Assembly: GCA_964556425.1 (NCBI GenBank)
Contig: CAZKWC010000071.1
Span: 1 to 14,816 of the forward strand
Direction of reading: 5' to 3'
DNA: 14,816 nt
Source: JALQUL01 sp964556425
Lineage (GTDB): Bacteria; Pseudomonadota; Gammaproteobacteria; Burkholderiales; Burkholderiaceae_C
Position numbers and translations under genes: made by a program. This document shows positions 1 to 5,954 of the stretch, one piece after another. The notes below the pieces were generated by a model. The model worked only from the letters and a program-made list of their open reading frames with translations. It did no database searches and was not told where the DNA came from. The stretch's first letter is position 1. Every line of letters begins with the position of its first letter.

Positions 1-1175
1 AAGTCTTAATTGCCACCTTTACTGACAAGTTACAACAGTACAAAAAAATTGCTTTTATTGGCTACTTTTTATCAACTATTGCTAAGTTGTTTTTAATTTT
101 AAGTTTGTCAGGAATTGTTCTTTTTATTTATTTAAGTTTGTTGTTTGACCGAATTGGCAAAGGAATTCGTAGCTCACCCCGAGACGCCCTAATTATTGAC
201 CATACCCCACCATCTGTCATTCATTATGCTTTTGGTATGCATCGTTCTATGGATGCAGTAGGTGCACTATTAGGCCCTTTATTAGCTACTGCTATTTTAT
301 TTTTCTTTAACCAAAATTTTCAATTCGTTTTTATTATTAGTTTGATTTTTGGGGTTTTGGGTTTATTGAGTTTTGGTTTTTTTGTACATGATAAAAAAAC
401 TCCAAAGCAAGTACTGCAAAACCTCAACACTCACAGTATTCAGCAGAAAACAGCTGTCAATTTAGCATCAGAAATTTCTACCGCTCACACATCATTTACA
501 AGTCAAAGTCCTGCGAATACCAGCCTTTCTATTACCCCTAATATTAGTTTAACTTCCGTTTTTTTAGAGTTATTGCAATTTTTTAAATCACAAAAACTAC
601 TAAGCCCTTTTATTGTTTTTTTATTGCTCAATTGTTTTGTAATTAGTGATGGAATGCTTTTTTTAACTATACAACAACAGTTTGGGCTACAAAGTTATTC
701 TGTAGGCTTAATGATGAGTTTAGTGGCGGCTAGTTATGTAGCTTCTGCATTTATCTTTGGGAAAATGGCCGACAAATGGGGTGTCGGCAAAGTTTTGATG
801 TTAGGTTATTCTTGGTTGCCTATTGCTTATTTTTTAGTTTTAATCATACCACCGGACATTTCATTTTTTAACTTAAGTCCAATTTGGTTGGTGGTGCTGT
901 TAATAGGTTTATTTTATGGTGCTACCGATGGCGTTATAACAGCTCAACTAGGCAAGGCATTACCTAAAAGAATTTTAATTACAGGCCTAGCTATTTTTAC
1001 CAGTTTTTTGGCTTTGGCAAAATTTTTGTCTTCTGTTTTGTTCGCTTATGTATTGCAAGAAAAAGGTTTTGAGTTTTCATTTATGCTTTATACAATTTTA
1101 TTATTCATGATGATTACTTCGCTAGTTATTTATCAATTTTTCAAAAAAAATGGTATTCAAAATGAGAGTGCATAA
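1..1175 (+). CDS. MFS transporter, 5'-truncated by window edge
   Basis: An inner-membrane major facilitator superfamily permease. The reading frame is open to the left edge (first full codon at position 3), so the true start lies outside; the in-frame TTG at 87 is not a credible start because family-like sequence (TDKLQQYKK, a loop-type segment) precedes it. The best motif is DRIGKGIRSSPRDALI, just after a hydrophobic helix, matching the conserved cytoplasmic loop of a family of bacterial MFS proteins. A first group of hydrophobic helices is followed by a long polar, Ser/Thr-rich loop (about 60 residues, bases 390-570), then about six more helices. The second half repeats a loop-like motif (GKMADKWGVGKVLMLG). 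The substrate cannot be told. The 3' end overlaps the next gene, suggesting co-transcription and translational coupling. Base composition is very AT-rich compared with the sox genes. The superfamily call is firm; the function is open. Confidence 0.85.
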   Translation, partial: VLIATFTDKLQQYKKIAFIGYFLSTIAKLFLILSLSGIVLFIYLSLLFDRIGKGIRSSPRDALIIDHTPPSVIHYAFGMHRSMDAVGALLGPLLATAILFFFNQNFQFVFIISLIFGVLGLLSFGFFVHDKKTPKQVLQNLNTHSIQQKTAVNLASEISTAHTSFTSQSPANTSLSITPNISLTSVFLELLQFFKSQKLLSPFIVFLLLNCFVISDGMLFLTIQQQFGLQSYSVGLMMSLVAASYVASAFIFGKMADKWGVGKVLMLGYSWLPIAYFLVLIIPPDISFFNLSPIWLVVLLIGLFYGATDGVITAQLGKALPKRILITGLAIFTSFLALAKFLSSVLFAYVLQEKGFEFSFMLYTILLFMMITSLVIYQFFKKNGIQNESA

Positions 1176-2235
1176 AATTCAATTTTTATTATTATTTTTA
1201 TTTGCCTGTATGGTTGGTAATACTTTTGCACAAAACCAACTACCCGATAAATTGCAGGGCAGTCAACTCACTCCAGCTCTCGTCAACAAGTTGTTAAACA
1301 ATCGAGAAGCCACTTATATGTTGGCAACTCGCCCCTCTGAATCACATCGCCAGTTAGTAGAAATTTTTGAAATGAGTGCTTCCAGTGGTGAGGCCATTTC
1401 TAGAACTCCTACCCATTTGCAGTGCCACCGCGTCCATCAAAATAAAAATGGTCAGATTCTATGCCTGAGTAATTTTGATCCTACACAATCAAATCAACAG
1501 TACTCTATGCCTGTTGCTTTGTTATACGACTCTCAACTCAAACTACAAAAAAAGTTGTTTAGCTCAGCTGAAAATCATCTTATTAGCAGAGCCAGAATGA
1601 GTCCTAACGGTCAATGGTCGAGTTGGACTTTTATGACGCCAGGCCACAGCTATTTAGATGCAGGATCGGCCAGCTTTTCGACTGAGGCTTGGTTAGTGGC
1701 GAATGGCCCAAAAAATGAAGCCGCAGTTAACCTAGAAACTTGGCCTTTATTTCATCAAAAACAATTAGTCAAAGCAATTGATAAAAATATTTGGGGTGTT
1801 AGCTTTTCGCCCACTAATCCCGATTTATTTTATGTCACTGCCTTTTTTAAAGGTAAACCTTACCTTGCAAAAGGTAGTCTTCAAAATAAAAAACTTGAAA
1901 CCATTAAAGAAGGAATTGAATGCCCTTCTGTGTCGCCTAATGGTCTGATGATTGCCTTTAAAAAACGAGTATCTTCCAATAAATGGGCACCAGCGGTAAT
2001 GAACTTACAAAGTGGCAAAGAAACGGTTTTTAAACAAGCTGAACATTCAGTAGATGATCAAATCGAATGGTTAGATCATCAATCTATTGTTTATCATATT
2101 AATAAAAATAGTTTTTTTGGTAAAAATGAAACTCATTTAATGCGCCTTGATATTATTCAAGGGGCCAATGCAACCGCAAATTTATGGGTTACTGATGCTT
2201 ATTCCCCTGGTTTTAAAAGAAACAAAAACTTTTAA
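1150..2235 (+). CDS. Exported TolB-like beta-propeller protein
   Basis: A predicted periplasmic protein of 361 residues from ATG 1150, or 357 from ATG 1162. Neither start has a clear ribosome-binding site, and both overlap the upstream transporter gene. A typical Sec signal peptide is visible: basic start (RVHK), hydrophobic core (FLLLFLFACMV), and a likely cleavage after NTFA. The mature part has repeated blade-like segments of the TolB/WD40-like propeller type: 'RMSPNGQWSSW' in the middle and 'CPSVSPNGLMIAFKK' later, each a Ser-Pro-Asn-Gly turn inside a beta hairpin, then 'IEWLDHQSIVYHI' and a final 'LWVTDAYSPG'. No catalytic motif is seen. The overlap with the MFS gene suggests the two act together, for example as a transporter with a periplasmic helper, but this is inference. 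It is not TolB itself: it is shorter and no tol-pal genes are nearby. Confidence 0.7.
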   Translation: MVFKMRVHKIQFLLLFLFACMVGNTFAQNQLPDKLQGSQLTPALVNKLLNNREATYMLATRPSESHRQLVEIFEMSASSGEAISRTPTHLQCHRVHQNKNGQILCLSNFDPTQSNQQYSMPVALLYDSQLKLQKKLFSSAENHLISRARMSPNGQWSSWTFMTPGHSYLDAGSASFSTEAWLVANGPKNEAAVNLETWPLFHQKQLVKAIDKNIWGVSFSPTNPDLFYVTAFFKGKPYLAKGSLQNKKLETIKEGIECPSVSPNGLMIAFKKRVSSNKWAPAVMNLQSGKETVFKQAEHSVDDQIEWLDHQSIVYHINKNSFFGKNETHLMRLDIIQGANATANLWVTDAYSPGFKRNKNF

Positions 2236-2320
2236 TCACTATTGTTTCCTTCATTTGAAGAGTTGCAGTCTTGTCCTTGTACTTGCCCAGCCCGTTTTAA
2301 CAGACAGCTTTTGTATTGTT

Positions 2321-2340
2321 CTCCCCCTGCTAGGGGGGAG
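2321..2340. repeat. GC-rich inverted repeat in convergent gap
   Basis: Arms CTCCCCC and GGGGGAG flank a short TGCTAG-type loop (one spare G). The hairpin sits in the 149-bp gap between two convergent genes, where a bidirectional transcription stop would be expected, but no T-run follows it on either strand, so it is not a textbook intrinsic terminator. Eleven bases of it (AGCAGGGGGAG, - strand) recur at 13226-13236, and TGCTAGGGG recurs at 13257-13265. This points to a dispersed intergenic repeat family. Confidence 0.45.
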
Positions 2341-2384
2341 ATAAAAGCCCAGCCACTTATTTCATTTCTGTGCCAATAATGAAA

Positions 2385-3200
2385 TCATTCAGTTGCTTTA
2401 TGCGCTTTCATAAAAGCTTGCATATGAAACTGCCGGTGTGCTGGCTCATAGGTATAAGCTACACCCACAGGACATGCCCTTCTTGCCAAACAAGATTGGC
2501 TTATACAAGCGGCCTCTTGGCTTTCTAGGCTGTCATTTAAATAATCAGCACAACTTTGCATATCGTAAAAATTGGCTTGAAAAGCATTAACTGGGCAGGC
2601 GCTTAAACAGGGTTGCTCTTGGCATTGACTGCAGCCTGGTGCAAGCAACTCATCTTCAATTAGCCCAGTAGCTTCTAGTTGTTTAGCTTTTAAATATTGC
2701 AACGCAGGCTCTGGTAAATTGGCAATTAACAATGCAAAACGGTAGGCATGCCACAGACCTGCAACTGGGTCTAATTGCAGGCCTAAGGGCGAAGTCTCTA
2801 AAGCAATGGCTTGTTGGCTCCAAGTTAAAAATGGTGCATAGGGCGGGCCATCCGAAGGAAAAACCGGCACTGCGCCATAAGGTGCAGGAAAACGCAAAGC
2901 AACTGCACGGCCAATCCTTTGACTCCATGCGTCTAATGGATGAGGCAAATTGGCACTTGCCTCTGGACTAGTACTAAATGATGGCCAAATACGAGAACCT
3001 AAATGCCCCACTACCACCACCGTAACAGTTGCGACATTAGTCGTCGCCTGCAATTGTTGTTTTAAAAATGGCGGTAAGCGTTTTTCGTCGCTAATGTCTA
3101 ACTGCGCTATTCCCCTTAAACACAAACCATTGAAGTCCAATTGCAACCACAATTCATTCAAAGCATTTTCTAAATCAGCTAATAAATTCAATTGATTCAT
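2385..3200 (-). CDS. Uncharacterised protein with C-terminal twin 4Fe-4S ferredoxin module
   Basis: 271 residues from ATG 3200; an in-frame TTG two codons upstream is a poorer start. No signal peptide or membrane helix, so probably cytoplasmic. The N-terminal ~185 residues form an unidentified domain with conserved-looking patches: VVVVGHLGSRIWPSF (61-75), HPLDAWSQRIGR (87-98), SDGPPYAPFLTW (116-127) and SPLGLQLDPVAGLWHAYR (137-154). The C-terminal part carries eight cysteines: C190, C193, C198, C202 (CxxCx4CxxxCP), C217, C232, C237 and C243 followed by Pro (ACPVG). That fits two [4Fe-4S] clusters of the ferredoxin type. The gene starts 24 bases after the stop of the HyuA-like ATPase gene and is surely co-transcribed with it. 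The layout (N-terminal domain plus di-cluster tail) recalls electron-transfer tails of larger redox enzymes such as QueG, but that is only a resemblance. Substrate and partner are unknown. Confidence 0.75.
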   Translation of the reverse strand: MNQLNLLADLENALNELWLQLDFNGLCLRGIAQLDISDEKRLPPFLKQQLQATTNVATVTVVVVGHLGSRIWPSFSTSPEASANLPHPLDAWSQRIGRAVALRFPAPYGAVPVFPSDGPPYAPFLTWSQQAIALETSPLGLQLDPVAGLWHAYRFALLIANLPEPALQYLKAKQLEATGLIEDELLAPGCSQCQEQPCLSACPVNAFQANFYDMQSCADYLNDSLESQEAACISQSCLARRACPVGVAYTYEPAHRQFHMQAFMKAHKATE

Positions 3201-3224
3201 ATACAACTTTCACTCAATGAACCA

Positions 3225-5273
3225 TTAAACTGCCAATTGTGGCGGACCAAAAGCACTAGCAGTTACTCTTGCTTCAAAAAACAAATCACCGTCAATATCA
3301 TTTTTCACTGCATTTTCATCTAAATCAAACTCTACGCTAATTGAACTGGCTCCTGACAATAATGCTTGCTCTTGTGCCTGCTTGGCAGCAAACTCTTTAG
3401 CCATTTCTACAGCCTTAGACAGTTGGTCGGTAATTTGTGGGCCTGTTGGCAAAAACACGGTAAAAACACCTCTTTGCACTTGATTAATCGTAACATGTAC
3501 CCTGTGGCAAACCTGACCTAATACCGCACCAAAGGCATTGGCTACTGCACCATGCTCTGGCAATATTAAATTCATGCCAAAGCTTCTAGCCACATGCGGA
3601 TAAATACTCGCTGCAGGTGCACCTACCGCAATTAATGGCAACTTTGGAGAAAACTGCAATCTGAATAAATCAGCCTCTGGTGGTGTTTCCTCTTCATGCG
3701 AGGCTTGGGTCGCAAACCGGGCGCTTTTATGCAAGGCAATTTCAGCCATTAAAGCTGCCGTTTTGCTTGCCGCAGAATCACTTAAACGACCAAACTCATT
3801 TAGGCCAGTTTCAATCAGTTTTTGACAAATCGCTTTCACTACATTGTCTAAGGCAAATTGACTAGGTGCAACCGGGTCACCATTAAGCCAATTGCCCATG
3901 CCATATAAATGCCTCATTTGCCTAGCCCAAATAATGGCGGCATATTTGGCAGCTTCTTTATTCCAATGATGGCTAGCACCCAAAACATGAGCTGCATCAG
4001 TGGGGGTAAAACCAGAATAAATTGCTAAACCTTTGCGCTCTAAACGAGCCAATGCTTTGGCTAAATTGCGGTTCGTTAAATTGGCATTTTCAATATCAAT
4101 AGGGCCTTTTGCTAAAGCTTCCCAGGCCATTTTTTCATCCGAGCTCAAGTCTTGCAAAGTGGCCGAGTCGGCACGCAGGCGTTGTACAAAACGCATTTGC
4201 CCTGGATGGGGGCTTTCCATGCTTTGGCTCTCTAGGGTTTTAAGCAGATGGGGATGTTGATGCACTATTAAACTTAATGGCACAACTCGGCGTGGACCAA
4301 TTGCAAAGCCCTCACCGCCTTTAAAGCCCAACTCGCTATCGCCGCCCAGACCAATCGCATGCACCCTTATCGATTCGACCATAGGGCGCCATTGGCCAAT
4401 TAAAGCCCCATCAAAACTCAAAGCGGGTTTGCCTTTTAATACCACCGCAATATCGGTGGTGGTACCGCCCATATCAGCAATAATGGCACTATCAGTACCT
4501 GCCCAGGCACAAGCGCCTAAAACACTTGCTGCTGGCCCCGATAACACCGTGGTGACGGGTTGTTGCATGGCACTTTTAATGTTAATTAGTGAACCATCAC
4601 CTTTCACAATCATGAGAGGTGCGGCAATTTGATGCGTTTGCAGTGTCGATTGCACCGCATCAATTAAGTCTTTCACATGACTAATCATACGGGCATTCAT
4701 AGCCACTGTTAAAGCCCTTCTTGGTGCACCTAAACTGCTAGCTAATTCATGACCACAGGTTACTGGCTTATCACAACACTCGGTAACCCATTTTTTTAAA
4801 GTCATTTCATGGGCAGGATTGCGCACCGCAAAACTAGCTGAAATCGCAAAAGCGGTCACTTTGTCTGCGTAATATTTTATTTTTTCTTTAATAAGGGCTT
4901 CGTCTAGTGGTTTAACCTCCATACCTGAAGCATCATGGCCACCCTCTAACCGCACAATCGAGGCACTACCAATTAAATCAATCAGGCCACTATTCTTCAC
5001 TTGAGTTTCATCGTAACCCGCCAATAAAACACAGATAGGAGCACCCCTGCCTTCTACGACAGAATTAGTCGTTAAGGTAGTCGATAGTGAAACCAACTTT
5101 ACCTGAGCTAATAAATCTTTCGGTAAACGACTAATCGAGTCACCAATGCCTTTGGACAAATCAAAACGAGTGGTTAAACTTTTTGCACTGGCCAAGACTT
5201 TTTTATCTGATTGCTGAACCAAAACCGCATCGGTAAAAGTGCCGCCGGTATCAATGCCTAATAAATAACTCAT
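3225..5273 (-). CDS. Hydantoinase/oxoprolinase family ATPase (HyuA-like)
   Basis: 682 residues, close to the usual length of HyuA-type subunits. These are cytosolic ASKHA-fold ATPases that activate a cyclic amide (N-methylhydantoin, 5-oxoproline) or, in relatives, acetone. The N-terminal domain opens with phosphate-binding loop GIDTGGTFTDAV (6-17). The second domain has LSGPAASVLGA (244-254), ADMGGTTTDIAV (266-277) and AIGLGGDS (306-313), all hallmark motifs. The C-terminal part has VGAPAASIYPHVA and an 'EHGAVANAFGAVLGQV' helix typical of the family. Characterised enzymes normally need a HyuB partner; none is in this window. The gene lies downstream of soxG on the same strand but behind a strong terminator, and is followed at once by a 4Fe-4S protein gene. 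Link to sarcosine supply (N-methylhydantoin via N-carbamoylsarcosine) is possible but unproven. Family membership is near certain; the substrate is unknown. Confidence 0.88.
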   Translation of the reverse strand: MSYLLGIDTGGTFTDAVLVQQSDKKVLASAKSLTTRFDLSKGIGDSISRLPKDLLAQVKLVSLSTTLTTNSVVEGRGAPICVLLAGYDETQVKNSGLIDLIGSASIVRLEGGHDASGMEVKPLDEALIKEKIKYYADKVTAFAISASFAVRNPAHEMTLKKWVTECCDKPVTCGHELASSLGAPRRALTVAMNARMISHVKDLIDAVQSTLQTHQIAAPLMIVKGDGSLINIKSAMQQPVTTVLSGPAASVLGACAWAGTDSAIIADMGGTTTDIAVVLKGKPALSFDGALIGQWRPMVESIRVHAIGLGGDSELGFKGGEGFAIGPRRVVPLSLIVHQHPHLLKTLESQSMESPHPGQMRFVQRLRADSATLQDLSSDEKMAWEALAKGPIDIENANLTNRNLAKALARLERKGLAIYSGFTPTDAAHVLGASHHWNKEAAKYAAIIWARQMRHLYGMGNWLNGDPVAPSQFALDNVVKAICQKLIETGLNEFGRLSDSAASKTAALMAEIALHKSARFATQASHEEETPPEADLFRLQFSPKLPLIAVGAPAASIYPHVARSFGMNLILPEHGAVANAFGAVLGQVCHRVHVTINQVQRGVFTVFLPTGPQITDQLSKAVEMAKEFAAKQAQEQALLSGASSISVEFDLDENAVKNDIDGDLFFEARVTASAFGPPQLAV

Positions 5274-5290
5274 GGGTTTGTTTACTTCTT

Positions 5291-5334
5291 TAATAATAAA
5301 AAAACCTGCCCAAACATAATGCTTGTGGCAGGTT
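5291..5334 (-). terminator. Intrinsic terminator after soxG
   Basis: On the - strand, arms AACCTGCC (5334-5327) and GGCAGGTT (5310-5303) are perfectly complementary over 8 bp around a 16-base loop and are followed directly by a T-rich tract (six Ts, then ATTATT). It begins 23 bases past the soxG stop and ends about 20 bases before the HyuA-like start codon. It should end most soxBDAG transcripts and leaves no room for a separate promoter between it and the next gene. Confidence 0.85.
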
Positions 5335-5357
5335 CATTGAAAAAATTCAATTCCTAA

Positions 5358-5954
5358 TTAGAAATCGCTAGCCGCACATAACCAGTCGACTAAATAACGA
5401 GCGAAACTACGTCTTACCACTACTTCAAAAGCACCTGATTCTAAAGGTCGAATTAAAGCAGCCGATTTTGCAATATGGGTTTGTGCACAAGCACCAACTG
5501 CAAAAGCTTTTGGATGTAAATCGAGTGGGCAACCACGGGCAATTAAGCCTGCAGCACCAGCACCGGTAATGCTTAAGGTGGTGTATCCACTGCTTACATC
5601 GACTACTGCTACATGCTGACCATTTAAAGCCGTTTTAAGCTGCGTTACAACGCTAGGCACTGTGCTGTACACCCCTTTATAAAGCCACTCATCGGGGCCT
5701 AACCAATAGAGGGTGCAATTAGCGCCTACGGCAACCGTGTTGGCTTTTAAAGGCAAAGCCACACCTACGACTGACTCTAGTGCACTTAAGAAAGCAGCGT
5801 CAGAGGGGTTGCCACGCAAATTAATAAAACCTTGAAATGCGTTTTCGGCCATAGCACATGACTTTTGGTCAACGCTAAGGGTACGATTAGCTAAATCGGG
5901 AATGTGGGCTAATGGGCTACGAAGACCCGAGTTAGGCATTTTAACTTCAAACAT
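5358..5954 (-). CDS. soxG: Sarcosine oxidase subunit gamma
   Basis: 198 residues, a normal size for the gamma subunit of heterotetrameric sarcosine oxidase. In the known complex this small subunit has a fold related to part of the GcvT/aminomethyltransferase family and packs against the alpha subunit; it carries no cofactor of its own. Sequence support is the typical pattern 'WLGPDEWLYKG' near the middle (here WLGPDEWLYKGVYS), followed by 'VAVVDVSSGYTTLSITGAGAAGLIARGCPLDLHP', split here by family-typical Ser-Gly-Tyr and Gly-Cys-Pro-Leu-Asp elements, and a C-terminal arginine-rich strand ('VVRRSFARYLVDWL'). The start overlaps the end of soxA by 8 bases, so translation is coupled. It is the last gene of the soxBDAG block and is followed by an intrinsic terminator. 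Confidence 0.92.
   Translation of the reverse strand: MFEVKMPNSGLRSPLAHIPDLANRTLSVDQKSCAMAENAFQGFINLRGNPSDAAFLSALESVVGVALPLKANTVAVGANCTLYWLGPDEWLYKGVYSTVPSVVTQLKTALNGQHVAVVDVSSGYTTLSITGAGAAGLIARGCPLDLHPKAFAVGACAQTHIAKSAALIRPLESGAFEVVVRRSFARYLVDWLCAASDF

Noticed and set aside
2147..2344. A 65-codon + strand open frame running from inside the propeller gene into the convergent gap
   Set aside because: It mostly overlaps the real gene in another frame, has no ribosome-binding site, and its tail simply reads through the GC-rich hairpin.
2359..2385. Hairpin ATTTCAT-N13-ATGAAAT at the stop codon of the 4Fe-4S protein gene, considered as its terminator
   Set aside because: The stem is short and AT-rich with a 13-base loop, and no T-run follows on the - strand.
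3225..5954. Reading the region as a complete creatinine/N-methylhydantoin to sarcosine pathway
   Set aside because: Only a HyuA-like gene is present. HyuB, N-carbamoylsarcosine amidase, creatininase and creatinase are not in the window, so the pathway cannot be claimed.
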